DNA from: Levilactobacillus zymae DSM 19395
GTDB taxonomy: Bacteria > Bacillota > Bacilli > Lactobacillales > Lactobacillaceae
DNA: 47,645 nucleotides
Direction of reading: 5' to 3'
Assembly (NCBI RefSeq): GCF_001434115.1
Contig: NZ_AZDW01000006.1
Location: 1 to 47,645, forward strand
Shown: positions 35,236 to 43,296 of the stretch, piece after piece
How positions within the stretch are numbered: position 1 is the stretch's first letter
How the letters are laid out: every line of letters starts with the position of its first letter
The notes under the pieces: model-generated
Told to the model about the DNA's origin: nothing
The model's input: only the letters and a program-made list of their open reading frames with translations
Database searches by the model: none
Made by a program: the position numbers and the translations under genes

Positions 35236-35279
35236 TTGACTTCTCCTCTACATTGTTTTACTATGTACCAGTACCTAGT
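35236..35279 (+). promoter_or_regulatory. Promoter and operator of the PadR/LmrR-like gene
   Basis: -35 TTGACT (35236-35241), 17-bp spacer, -10 TACTAT (35259-35264). Overlapping the -10 and start is the near-perfect palindrome ACTATGTACCAGTACCTAGT (35260-35279), a likely autoregulatory site. Confidence 0.7.
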
Positions 35280-35342
35280 TAAACGATATAGCAAGTCAAG
35301 CTGGTGACGCTACTCATCGTCACCCCACCAAGGAGGCGCTTC

Positions 35343-35663
35343 GTGCAAGGCTTAACGGAATTACTCAAGGGATCGCTGGAAGGCATCGTGCTGCAGCATA
35401 TCGGCCACGGCGAGACCTACGGCTACGAAATCACCCACTATTTGATTGACCTAGGCTTCGAGGACATCGTCGAGGGCACCGTCTACACGGTCCTCTTGCG
35501 GCTCGAAAAGAAGGGCCTGCTCACGGTCGAACGGCGTAAATCCGCCGTCGGCCCCCAACGCAAATTTTACCAACTCAACGCCGCCGGAGAAGCCTACCTC
35601 CAGGAATTTTGGACGAAGTGGGACTTTCTGGCGCAGAAGATGACCCAATTAAAGGAGGATTAA
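35343..35663 (+). CDS. PadR-family regulator, LmrR-like
   Basis: 106 residues, the short PadR subgroup 2 type. The winged helix (LKGSLEGIVLQHIGHGETYGYEIT ... GTVYTVLLRLEKKGLL) is followed by a single dimerising helix. LmrR of this type represses the LmrCD exporter by sensing drugs, and here a heterodimeric ABC exporter lies divergently, supporting the same circuit. The GTG start at 35343 follows AAGGAGGCG at seven bases; upstream frame to 35304 is not used. Its stop lies 4 bp before the DUF1048 gene. Confidence 0.88.
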   Translation: MQGLTELLKGSLEGIVLQHIGHGETYGYEITHYLIDLGFEDIVEGTVYTVLLRLEKKGLLTVERRKSAVGPQRKFYQLNAAGEAYLQEFWTKWDFLAQKMTQLKED

Positions 35664-35666
35664 GTC

Positions 35667-36011
35667 ATGGCAAACATTTTGAAAAAACTCATCGGGGACA
35701 AGCAACGGTACCACCAGTTCCAACGCGACGTGGCCACCCTGCCGCACCCCTACGCGGCAACCTTACAGGCCCTCGAAAAATACATGTGGAATTTCGCTAA
35801 GGGCGAAGGCTTCATGGACGCGTTGGAAGCCATCCTCCACCTGTTTCAAGAAAGTGCCGCCGACCAGGTGCCCGTCACCCAGGTCATCGGGGACGATCCC
35901 GTCAAATTCTGTGATGACATCATGGCCCAATACCCCAACGACCTCTGGTTAATCACCTACCAGAACCGACTACGGCAGCAAGTTGCCGCCATCGACAAAA
36001 CCGCTCAATAA
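35667..36011 (+). CDS. DUF1048 family protein
   Basis: 114 residues, helical and soluble. MANILKKLIGDKQRYHQFQ, then LPHPYAATLQALEKYMWNF and the later VIGDDPVKFCDDIMAQY are hallmarks of DUF1048, which is commonly encoded next to PadR regulators. Its ribosome site AAAGGAGG lies inside the end of padR and the gap is 3 bp, so the two are translated together. Function unknown; it could modulate the regulator or sense the transported compound. Confidence 0.85.
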   Translation: MANILKKLIGDKQRYHQFQRDVATLPHPYAATLQALEKYMWNFAKGEGFMDALEAILHLFQESAADQVPVTQVIGDDPVKFCDDIMAQYPNDLWLITYQNRLRQQVAAIDKTAQ

Positions 36012-36014
36012 CCC

Positions 36015-36056
36015 AAAAAGTGCCCCGCTGACCTGATCTGGTCGGCGGGGCACTTT
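36015..36056. terminator. Bidirectional terminator
   Basis: AAAGTGCCCCGC / GCGGGGCACTTT stem between the DUF1048 gene and the convergent hicB-like gene. Confidence 0.85.
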
Positions 36057-36078
36057 AGTCGTCAGAACTTGGGGGAAG

Positions 36079-36399
36079 TTACTTGGCGAGGCCTAACGGC
36101 GCAACGTTCACATCGGTTTCTACCGGCTGAGTGGCAACGTTATTTAAATCAACGGCCACAAATTGGATAAAGTCGGCGGGATAACGGTGGGTTAACTGCG
36201 TCATGGTACTAGCAACGGGTAAGTTACTTTGATGGTCGACCAAGAACCGCCCCAGAGTCGCGGTGGCGTTGACCAGGCTTTCGCCTAAGTCGCGGCCCCC
36301 AGTAACAGCGTCGGCGATGTCGGGGAAGATGACCGTGTAGCCATCGGCGTCGTCGGCAATAAAGACAGCGGGGTACGTCACAATGCTTGTTTTCTTCAT
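36079..36399 (-). CDS. HicB-family antitoxin-like protein (orphan)
   Basis: 106 residues. YPAVFIADDADGYTVIFPDI followed by GGRDLGESLVNATATLGRFL is the partly degraded RNase H-like fold of HicB antitoxins. HicB normally neutralises the HicA mRNA interferase encoded beside it. No HicA-sized frame exists on either side: the 200 bp upstream are non-coding and a terminator lies downstream. The C-terminus lacks an obvious ribbon-helix-helix DNA-binding part. AGAGGTG precedes ATG 36399. It may be a solitary HicB with a different role. Confidence 0.8.
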   Translation of the reverse strand: MKKTSIVTYPAVFIADDADGYTVIFPDIADAVTGGRDLGESLVNATATLGRFLVDHQSNLPVASTMTQLTHRYPADFIQFVAVDLNNVATQPVETDVNVAPLGLAK

Positions 36400-36526
36400 A
36401 TTTACACCTCTTAGTTATTGACAATAGACGCATTATAGTCGGTCTCAACAATAACCTCAACCGCTGGTTCTTTCACTTAATTAAGCTTCAGCTAATCGAA
36501 CCAAAAGGCTCTGTGAAATTGTGATG

Positions 36527-36582
36527 GCGTTTGCAAAACGCTTGCTATAAAATAGGTAATTGTCAGATGAATTGAATTCATC
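36527..36582 (+). promoter_or_regulatory. Control region of the secreted nuclease gene
   Basis: Two palindromes flank a TATAAA -10 (36546-36551). GCGTTTGCAAAACGC (36527-36541) lies just upstream of the -10, and GATGAATTGAATTCATC (36566-36582) lies downstream of the expected start. Confidence 0.5.
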
Positions 36583-36607
36583 GATTAATTTTGGAGGAGG
36601 AACATTG

Positions 36608-37537
36608 ATGCAATCTAAATCGGCTATCTGGGTGAAATGCTTGGCGGTGCTGGTCCTATTCTGTGGCGGCCTAGTCACCACCACGGCGGTCACCCCACCC
36701 ACCGTGGCGCACGCGACCACGGTCTACGTCACCCGGACGGGGAAACACTACTTTTACAACCGGCACGACCGGGGCTTGAACCGCGCCAAGAAGGTCTACG
36801 CGGTCTCGCTGAAAACGGCGAAGCAACGCGGTTTGACCCTCTCGGCCACCGAAAAGGCCCCGGCCAAACGCCGGACGGTCAAGCGAGTCACGCGCAAGAA
36901 GGTGACCCGGAAGCGCACTGCTAAAAAGGTCACGACTAAGCGTGCCGCGGTCAAACCCCAGGGAACCTACACCGCGGGGTCCCAGACCTACCACGTCAAG
37001 GTGGTCAACCACAACAACCCCGGTTTCAGTCGGGCCACCCTGTCGACCAAGCACGGCGCTTGGCAGACCTACGGCAACCTGGACGGCTATAACCGCGCCA
37101 CGGCGGCTAACGCCCTGCTGAACCGGAAGTTGATGCCGAAGGGGCAACGCCAGGCGCTGGTCGTCAACCCGACCGCGTGGCACAATAAGCGCATCAAGAC
37201 GGGCTGGTTGTACAACCGTTGCCACCTGATTGGTTACCAGTTGACCGGGCAAAACAACAATTTGAAGAACCTGATCACCGGGACCCGCCAACTCAACGAC
37301 CCGGGGATGACCACCTACGAAAACCGGGTGGCCGCCTACCTCAAAGCTAGTCCCAAGCATTACGTGCGCTACCGCGTGACGCCCGTCTTCAAGGGCCACG
37401 AGTTGCTGGCCCGGGGCGTGAAGATGCAGATGCAGTCGATCGGGTCGAACCGGATTCGCTACAACGTTTATCTGCCCAACACCCAAAGTGGGATGAAATT
37501 GAATTACGCCACCGGCCTAAGTAAGGTCGCTGGTTAA
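36608..37537 (+). CDS. Secreted DNA/RNA non-specific endonuclease
   Basis: 309 residues. A signal peptide (about 1-37, ending TVAHAT) precedes a TVYVTRTGKHYFYN segment, then a very basic lysine/arginine linker (about 82-120). The nuclease domain (about 125-309) resembles EndA-like beta-beta-alpha-metal nucleases of lactic acid bacteria: NRCHLIGYQLTGQNNNLKNL carries the metal-site histidine and asparagines, and LITGTRQLND follows. It probably degrades extracellular DNA for nutrition, or processes DNA for uptake. ATG 36608 follows GGAGGAGG. Terminator at 37541-37579. Confidence 0.87.
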   Translation: MQSKSAIWVKCLAVLVLFCGGLVTTTAVTPPTVAHATTVYVTRTGKHYFYNRHDRGLNRAKKVYAVSLKTAKQRGLTLSATEKAPAKRRTVKRVTRKKVTRKRTAKKVTTKRAAVKPQGTYTAGSQTYHVKVVNHNNPGFSRATLSTKHGAWQTYGNLDGYNRATAANALLNRKLMPKGQRQALVVNPTAWHNKRIKTGWLYNRCHLIGYQLTGQNNNLKNLITGTRQLNDPGMTTYENRVAAYLKASPKHYVRYRVTPVFKGHELLARGVKMQMQSIGSNRIRYNVYLPNTQSGMKLNYATGLSKVAG

Positions 37538-37540
37538 CAC

Positions 37541-37579
37541 AAACGACGGTCACCCGCAAACGGGGTAACCGTCGTTTTT
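37541..37579. terminator. Bidirectional terminator
   Basis: AAACGACGGTCACCC and GGGGTAACCGTCGTTT pair between convergent genes. Confidence 0.82.
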
Positions 37580-37586
37580 AGTTCAG

Positions 37587-38021
37587 CTAATTGTGGAAAT
37601 GAACGACCTTCTTCGCCAGCTGGGCGCCCTTAAAGCCCAGTTTCTGGTAAGACTCATAATAGGTCAGCTTGAGCGTCTTGCCCTTCCGGTAAATCATGTA
37701 ATCGCGGGTCATGGGCAACACGATTCCCCGTCTGGCCACGTGCCCCTTCAACCGATATAAATGCGCGCCCAGCTTCTGGTAGCGCAGCCGACTGTGCGAT
37801 TGCAGCGGCATGTTCGAGACGCCCCACAGAAATTTCTTGGTGGTAAAGGTGTACTCGCTCGCGAATCCCTGCGCGGGTGTCTTATGTAGCTCTTGATACT
37901 TGCCCCGCAACACTTTCGGCGTCCCCTTGTGCCAAGTTGCGGCGCTGGCCGGGGTGGCCGGGACCGCTCCGAGCGTCAGGGTCGTGAGGGCCACCAGGGC
38001 TAGGGTCTTAACTTTGATCAT
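37587..38021 (-). CDS. Small secreted protein of unknown function
   Basis: 144 residues. A clear signal peptide (IKVKTLALVALTTLTLGAVP, cleavage near ASAA) is followed by a basic mature domain rich in Lys, Tyr and His. It begins TWHKGTPKVLRGKYQ, an opening typical of small lactobacillus exoproteins that start their mature part with GTPKxLRGKW-like motifs. No catalytic or anchoring motif is visible. ATG 38021 follows AAGGAGGAG. Confidence 0.78.
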   Translation of the reverse strand: MIKVKTLALVALTTLTLGAVPATPASAATWHKGTPKVLRGKYQELHKTPAQGFASEYTFTTKKFLWGVSNMPLQSHSRLRYQKLGAHLYRLKGHVARRGIVLPMTRDYMIYRKGKTLKLTYYESYQKLGFKGAQLAKKVVHFHN

Positions 38022-38161
38022 CAGTTCTCCTCCTTAGACGAGCCACGGTTTTGAGAATGGCTCATCTCAAGTTTAGCGTATTTAGAGTCTGATTACCCTA
38101 TCTTTGGTCTGATGAACGCAATTCTAGAATCTGCATCAAAAATTTGAACCCCACGCTCCGT

Positions 38162-38177
38162 TGTTTCACATGAAACA
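38162..38177. other. parS-like site 4
   Basis: TGTTTCACATGAAACA, one mismatch to the parS consensus, in a 680-bp non-coding stretch and next to a terminator. Confidence 0.7.
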
Positions 38178-38182
38178 ATTTA

Positions 38183-38230
38183 AAAAACGAGCCATTCTCC
38201 CAGTCAACTTTTGGGGAATGGCTCGTTTTA
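38183..38230. terminator. Strong bidirectional hairpin without an obvious gene
   Basis: AAAACGAGCCATTC / GAATGGCTCGTTTT stem with A and T runs. A related hairpin (GAGCCA/TGGCTC, about 38038-38066) lies upstream of the small secreted protein gene. Confidence 0.7.
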
Positions 38231-38319
38231 ATTTATACCACTAGTTTATCACCAGCGAATAACCACCATTAATCGTTAAAACTCGACTCTTCACCACACC
38301 CCTACCACCGCAATTAACG

Positions 38320-38538
38320 GTGCGCCACCATCGCGGAACCTTTCTGTGCTTGGCTTTTCGCTGGGACACGACCAGCTATCTCGCCCGTTACCGCGACTTA
38401 TTGGCCGCAGCGAAACCGTACCCCAACGCCCAAGGACCAGTGTATGAGCGGTCATTCCCGCTCAAATACGGACAGGTCGGTAGTGGCCAAAACTTTTTGA
38501 CCGAATTGAGTCTACAAATCGACGGTAAATCTTCTTAA
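38320..38538 (+). pseudogene. Possible gene remnant
   Basis: An open frame of 72 codons with sensible composition (TTSYLARYRDLLAAAKPYPN, then YERSFPLKYGQVGSG) but no ribosome site before its first ATG. I do not recognise a family. It could be the decayed end of a larger secreted-protein gene, or chance. The remaining 38022-38700 interval shows only hairpins and a parS site. Confidence 0.25.
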
Positions 38539-38702
38539 TCCAGCAAAATTGCTTATTATTAATTATCAAAATTAGTTATTAATAATAAAAAACACATCAA
38601 ATTCAATCCCATCACCGTCCTAAATCTGCGTTTCGGCGTCAAACTCGACCCCGGCCTGCTAAACTAACGCTAAGACACTAACCAAAAAGGAGGCCTCACC
38701 CG

Positions 38703-39845
38703 ATGCATAAACGACGATTTTTCGCCCTAGCGCTAGCCCTAGTTTCCCTGGCCACCGGCTTGCTTGGCCTACCCGGCACGGCCCAGGCCGCCGTCCCCAA
38801 GCGGATTGGGAACTTCACCCAAGTTCACTACACCGAAGACGGCTACCTCTACAACCACTACGCCACCGTGGCCTACCACGCCAATCACAAGACCCACAAC
38901 GCCTACGTGTGGAACGATACCCACACTAAGAAACTGGCAAACCTGAAACAATACCCTAATTACACCTGGTACCAGCTGGCCACCGGGACCTACAAGGGCA
39001 GCAAGAACTGGGTGCGCGTGACCAACTTCCCCGACACCAAGCGTGGCTGGATCCATAAGTCCCAACTCAAAAAGGGGTTCAACCCCACGGGCTACCAGAT
39101 CCTCCAGAAACGCTACGGCGCTTACGCGGGGCACGCGTTTCACCTGAACTCCCAGACCAAAAACGTCTATCTCTGGGATTGGTCGCACACCAAGAAGCGC
39201 GCTAACCTCAAGCACTACACCAACCAGACCTTTGGCCAACGCCACGCCATCCTGGTCCGCCACAACGGCCACGAGAGTTGGTATTCCTACGTTGACGTGA
39301 CAATCAAGGGCAAGACCGTTTCCGGCTACGTGCAGACCAAACAGCTGCTTAAGGGCCGCACGCCGAACCACACGGGTCACAACCTCCTGTTCCCCGACGA
39401 CTTCGTGGCCACCGCCGACTACCAGCAGTACATCCGCGACAGCAAGCACCAAAAGCTGGCCCGTTCGATCGTCAAGCTGTTCCCGAACACGCCCGTGGAC
39501 TACGGCTTGTCGCGCATCGCGGCATACAACTTCGCGACCAACGACACCTGGATTGAGGACGAACCGGAACGCATCTCAACTCAGGGCTACACCCAGTTCG
39601 TGGCCTTCAAGCCCATCGTGACCTACCTGATGACGCACAAGGACCAATCCAACGCCCAGAAACTCGCCGCCGTGGAACGCCTCTTAGCCAAGCAAGGCTA
39701 CACGCCGGCCAAGCGGCAACAACTTAAGGGTTACAAGCTCGGCATCTACATCATCAACAACCTCAAGGGCGGCCGCGTTGACGAAGCCGGCAACGCCTAC
39801 AAGGGAAACTGGTACGGCCTGGTTTTAGCCAAACCTACCCGTTAA
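38703..39845 (+). CDS. Secreted protein with two SH3-like surface repeats
   Basis: 380 residues. Signal peptide about 1-29 (ALALALVSLATGLLGLPGTA, cleavage AQAA). Two similar units follow, about 45-125 and 135-222, with matching motifs AYVWNDTHTKKLANL and VYLWDWSHTKKRANL, each ending in a GWIHKSQLKKG/GYVQTKQLLKG segment. This resembles the GW/SLAP-type wall-binding repeats of lactobacilli. The C-terminal 150 residues contain no recognised enzyme motif. ATG 38703 follows AAAGGAGGCC. The repeat motif recurs in the next gene's product. Confidence 0.8.
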   Translation: MHKRRFFALALALVSLATGLLGLPGTAQAAVPKRIGNFTQVHYTEDGYLYNHYATVAYHANHKTHNAYVWNDTHTKKLANLKQYPNYTWYQLATGTYKGSKNWVRVTNFPDTKRGWIHKSQLKKGFNPTGYQILQKRYGAYAGHAFHLNSQTKNVYLWDWSHTKKRANLKHYTNQTFGQRHAILVRHNGHESWYSYVDVTIKGKTVSGYVQTKQLLKGRTPNHTGHNLLFPDDFVATADYQQYIRDSKHQKLARSIVKLFPNTPVDYGLSRIAAYNFATNDTWIEDEPERISTQGYTQFVAFKPIVTYLMTHKDQSNAQKLAAVERLLAKQGYTPAKRQQLKGYKLGIYIINNLKGGRVDEAGNAYKGNWYGLVLAKPTR

Positions 39846-39855
39846 TTGCGACACC

Positions 39856-39902
39856 AAAGGGAGCGTCCATCCGCCTAATCGCTGGATGAACGCTCCCTTT
39901 TA
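39856..39902. terminator. Bidirectional terminator
   Basis: AAAGGGAGCGTCCATCC pairs with TGGATGAACGCTCCCTTT between convergent secreted-protein genes. Confidence 0.82.
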
Positions 39903-39916
39903 ATTTCACTATTCTA

Positions 39917-41731
39917 TTAGTCGTCGAGTGCGTAGCTCGTGTAGAACGTCTTACCGCCTAACGTCAAGAAACCGTAGTAGCTCAACGAGGAATCCGAGTC
40001 GCCTTCGGGGTCAGAGTCCACCGCGTAGGTCTTTTGGGGGTTGACCAGCGCCAAACGGTACTGGGTCTTCCCGTGAGACTTGACCTTGGTGGTCTTGAAG
40101 CCGCTCAGCTTCTTAGCCAGATACAGGTACCGCGTGTGGCCCTTGATGGTGGTCCGTTGAATCTTCACGGACGTCTTGGGTTGGGCCCGGTATTCCGTAT
40201 CGCGACCCGTGACATCGTTTTGCCGCACTTCCACGTAACCGTTGGTGGTCAGTTGAACGCTCTGCTTGACAATTCCACCGGCCAGCAGTGCCTTGGTGGT
40301 GCTCCCCAGGTACAGGTCGCCGACACTACCGTAACGCGGTAAGTACGCCGGGCGCTTGACGCGGGTAAAGGCCGCCGTGTTCTTAGTCGTGGCGGTTCCT
40401 TGACCAGCCCACAATCCGCGTTGGTAGCCCGGCTTCAACAGGTTAGCGCTCAACCGCGACGTCGCCAGGTCAAGCACCTTTGTGGTCTTCCCTTTGGTCC
40501 GTTGCGTACTCAGCGTTCCCGCCACGATGGTGCCCTTGGGCAGGGTGATCTTGGACTTTAACGTCCCTGAAACGTAAGCGTCAAACGGGGCACTGACCGT
40601 GACCTTCTTGGTGGTCCGGTAGTAGGTTGGCGCCTTCGTGGCCTTGTCCAGACTGGCCAGCGTCTTGGCACTGACCTTCTTAGCCGTTACCGGTGAGGTC
40701 GCAGCCGCTTCGTAGGTGAAAAACGGTTGGCCACCAATCAGGTAGGTGTCGTAGACCTTATCCTTGACCGTGGTGGTCTTAGCCTGCGGCGCAATCGTCA
40801 ACTGGTAGCCCGCCTTACCGGCCACCGTGGTCGGCGTATCCTTCAAGCCCTTGATGTGCGTCCGGTACGCCACCGTGGTGATGCCGTGGCTGGTGCTGGA
40901 CTGCAAGATTTTCTGGCTAGCCGGCTTCCCCTGAGGGACCGCTTCACTCTGGGTTTGGGTCGCGCCGTTGTCGTAGTATTCGACGTACCCGTCACTGGTG
41001 GTCCGGAACAGCTGCTTTTGGGTGCCGGCGTTCGGCTTGCCCGCAAACAGGTTCGAGGCGTGGGTGTCCGCAAAGCTGTTGTGCTGGACCGTGTTGTAGG
41101 CCGGTTGGGCGACCGGCGTGACCTTAACGGCGTTCAAATCAACGGCTTTCAGGCGTTTGGTCCCCGTCAGGCCTAACTTTTGGCGGAGCTGATAACTCAG
41201 TGCATCACCGTTAATGGTCAGACTTTCGTGGCCGTTATAGGCACTATAGGCGGTCTGCACCACCGTACCCTTGGGCAAGGTCACCGAACCGCTGGGCGAT
41301 ACGCCAACCTTGGTGGCCGCGTCTAACCGGTAATATCCAAAGTACGCCGCGTCCGTCTGGTAACCCTTCGAGTAGCCCTTGACCATCGACTTGGCGTACA
41401 CGTAGCCGTCGTCGCTGTTGTATTCATCCCCGATATGTAGGTAGGTCGCCGACTTGCCGTTATGGGTCATGGTCACCTTCTGGTCGGCCATCCAGCTCAT
41501 GGTCTGATCGGCGCTGTCCATCTGGTTTAGGATCCACAAGCGTTTGGTGTGGGTCTTGTCCCAGGTAAATAACGTCTTTTTGTCGTTCCTGATGTGATAG
41601 GCCGTCCGTCTGATGGGCTGAACCTTGGTAATCGTGTAACCGGACTTAGCTTGCGCCGGGGTGGTCGCAAGCAAGACGCCACCACCGATAGCCGCCAAAA
41701 CAGCCGTGAGTTGTCCCCAATGTTTCAACAT
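39917..41731 (-). CDS. Large secreted protein with repeated SH3-like units
   Basis: 604 residues. Signal peptide about 1-28 (VLAAIGGGVLLATTPAQAKS). The mature protein opens with a unit containing LFTWDKTHTKRLWIL, the motif also found in the neighbouring secreted protein. Several threonine/lysine-rich beta units follow with recurring endings such as LPKGTVVQTAYSAYNGHESL, LPKGTIVAGTLSTQRTKGKT and RTTIKGHTRYLYLAKKL. No catalytic motif, LPXTG or transmembrane tail was seen; wall association by charge is inferred. ATG 41731 follows AGGAGGAGA; the frame remains open upstream to 41812 but without a ribosome site. Confidence 0.78.
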   Translation of the reverse strand: MLKHWGQLTAVLAAIGGGVLLATTPAQAKSGYTITKVQPIRRTAYHIRNDKKTLFTWDKTHTKRLWILNQMDSADQTMSWMADQKVTMTHNGKSATYLHIGDEYNSDDGYVYAKSMVKGYSKGYQTDAAYFGYYRLDAATKVGVSPSGSVTLPKGTVVQTAYSAYNGHESLTINGDALSYQLRQKLGLTGTKRLKAVDLNAVKVTPVAQPAYNTVQHNSFADTHASNLFAGKPNAGTQKQLFRTTSDGYVEYYDNGATQTQSEAVPQGKPASQKILQSSTSHGITTVAYRTHIKGLKDTPTTVAGKAGYQLTIAPQAKTTTVKDKVYDTYLIGGQPFFTYEAAATSPVTAKKVSAKTLASLDKATKAPTYYRTTKKVTVSAPFDAYVSGTLKSKITLPKGTIVAGTLSTQRTKGKTTKVLDLATSRLSANLLKPGYQRGLWAGQGTATTKNTAAFTRVKRPAYLPRYGSVGDLYLGSTTKALLAGGIVKQSVQLTTNGYVEVRQNDVTGRDTEYRAQPKTSVKIQRTTIKGHTRYLYLAKKLSGFKTTKVKSHGKTQYRLALVNPQKTYAVDSDPEGDSDSSLSYYGFLTLGGKTFYTSYALDD

Positions 41732-41881
41732 ATAATCTCCTCCTAGAATCGTTTCCTCCCTGTAAGGGTAACATAAGAATTTAGTCACCGATTCACCGTT
41801 CTGCTCGACCAAAAACCGGCGACCCCTGCGAAATCGCGTGGTTCTCCGGCTTAAGTTCCTGATTAATTTTACGTTACAATT

Positions 41882-42274
41882 TTAGCTGCGCGGGCTCACT
41901 CGTAACGTTGACGCCCGGGGCCCCGCTTGCAGCATCCCCGTCAGGTAAGAACTATCGCCATACTTCTGGCGGTACGCGGCGTCCACTTGTTGGTTCACCG
42001 CCGTGTCTTCGAGCGGTGCGAACGTCACGTTGTAGTTCTTCCCGGCCAACAAAATGCGCCCAGCGCCCTGTTGGACCGCCGAACGGTGCCAGCGCGACGC
42101 TAGCCCGTTCCACGCGCGAATGACTAATTGGCCGTCGACTACCACGGACCATATCCAAGTCGGGGTTCCGTAAGTGTGCCCGTCGCTATAGAACGGTGAG
42201 ACCCGGAAATCGTCCGCGGTGGCGAACCGGGTCAGTTCCGCGGCGGTCCAGGTTGGTGTTGCATGCTCTGTCAA
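41882..42274 (-). CDS. DUF2255 family protein
   Basis: 130 residues, soluble. FRVSPFYSDGHTYGTPTWIW followed by IRAWNGLASRWHRSAVQQGAGRI matches the DUF2255 layout, a split-barrel-like fold reminiscent of flavin-binding proteins that handle small molecules. The start is TTG at 42274, with GAAAGGA nine bases upstream; the next ATG would remove conserved residues. It is divergent from a LysR gene, so it may be that regulator's target. Confidence 0.78.
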   Translation of the reverse strand: MTEHATPTWTAAELTRFATADDFRVSPFYSDGHTYGTPTWIWSVVVDGQLVIRAWNGLASRWHRSAVQQGAGRILLAGKNYNVTFAPLEDTAVNQQVDAAYRQKYGDSSYLTGMLQAGPRASTLRVSPRS

Positions 42275-42310
42275 ATAACCAAATCCTTTCTGGTGTTAAA
42301 CAGTCGTCAG

Positions 42311-42340
42311 TTGACGGTGGCGGGCGGGCCACCGTATATT
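42311..42340 (+). promoter_or_regulatory. LysR gene promoter with palindrome in the spacer
   Basis: -35 TTGACG (42311-42316), 18-bp spacer, -10 TATATT (42335-42340). ACGGTGG-N8-CCACCGT (42314-42335) fills the spacer, placing a bound protein directly over the promoter. Confidence 0.6.
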
Positions 42341-42380
42341 AAAGATATAATTAAGCATTTTTGACGCAAGGAGTGATTTT

Positions 42381-43268
42381 ATGGAATTACGCGTTCTGCG
42401 CTATTTTCAAGCGGTCGTGGCCGACCTGAACATCAGTCGGGCCGCCGAACGGCTCCACGTTTCGCAGCCAACCATTTCCCGGCAGCTCAAGGATCTGGAA
42501 ACCGAATTGGGCGTGACTCTGTTCGACCGGCACGGCCGGCACCTCCAACTCACCGATAGCGGCGAGTACTTCGCCCACCAGGTCACCCAGATTCTGGCCC
42601 TGACCGACAAGACCCTCAGCAATATCCACACCACCCAAGCCGTGCGCGGCACCGTCGTGATTGGCTGTGCCGAATCGCGGAATTTCCTGAACGTGGCGCA
42701 GACCATCCGGACCCTCCAGCGACAACATCCTCAGATCCAGGTCTCCCTGGTCAGCACCAACGCCGACGAGATTCGCGCCCATTTAAAGACGGGAACCTTT
42801 GACTTCGGGGTGGTCATGGACCCCACCGATAAAAGCGAGTTTGATTTCCTGAAGTTACCGGGCGAAAGTCGTTGGGGGCTCTTAGTTCCCCGTTCCTCGG
42901 CGTTAGCGACCCGCGACCACTTGACGCTGGCCGACCTGGAAAACCAAAACCTCATCCTTTCCCAGCAACGGGGGATTCGGGAACAGCTCCGGGACTGGTA
43001 CGGCGAGAGCACGCCCAAGTTCAACGTGGTCGCCACCTATAATCTACTCTATAACGCGTCCTTACTGGTTTCGGCGGGCGTGGGGTACGCGCTGTGCATC
43101 GACGGCATCATCAACACCAATCAATCCGATTTGGTGTTCATCCCGTTGACGCCGCGCTTGACCACCGGCACCAGTCTGGTCTGGCACAAGGACCAGCACT
43201 TTTCCCCGGCCGCCGCGGCCTTTTTGAAACAGCTAGCGGCCGATAACCAGCAACCACTCACCAGTTAA
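42381..43268 (+). CDS. LysR-family transcriptional regulator
   Basis: 295 residues. The HTH is unmistakable: VVADLNISRAAERLHVSQPT then ISRQLKDLETELGVTLFDR (about 12-53). The effector domain (about 90-290) contains GTVVIGCAESRNFLNVAQTI and a hinge. LysR proteins usually act on a divergent gene, here the DUF2255 gene, while autoregulating. ATG 42381 follows AAGGAGTG. It converges on the SDR gene. Confidence 0.9.
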   Translation: MELRVLRYFQAVVADLNISRAAERLHVSQPTISRQLKDLETELGVTLFDRHGRHLQLTDSGEYFAHQVTQILALTDKTLSNIHTTQAVRGTVVIGCAESRNFLNVAQTIRTLQRQHPQIQVSLVSTNADEIRAHLKTGTFDFGVVMDPTDKSEFDFLKLPGESRWGLLVPRSSALATRDHLTLADLENQNLILSQQRGIREQLRDWYGESTPKFNVVATYNLLYNASLLVSAGVGYALCIDGIINTNQSDLVFIPLTPRLTTGTSLVWHKDQHFSPAAAAFLKQLAADNQQPLTS

Positions 43269-43296
43269 TGCGCAACGTGTACGCATCAGCGCTGGG

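Noticed and set aside
36400-36600. Possible HicA toxin gene beside HicB
   Set aside because: No frame with the HicA core motif and size exists here on either strand.
36671-37486. 271-codon minus-strand open frame
   Set aside because: Antisense to the secreted nuclease gene, valine/glycine-rich as expected for a shadow frame in GC-rich DNA, and no ribosome site.
38769-39452. 227-codon minus-strand open frame
   Set aside because: Shadow of the secreted repeat protein gene; valine/glycine-biased and without signals.
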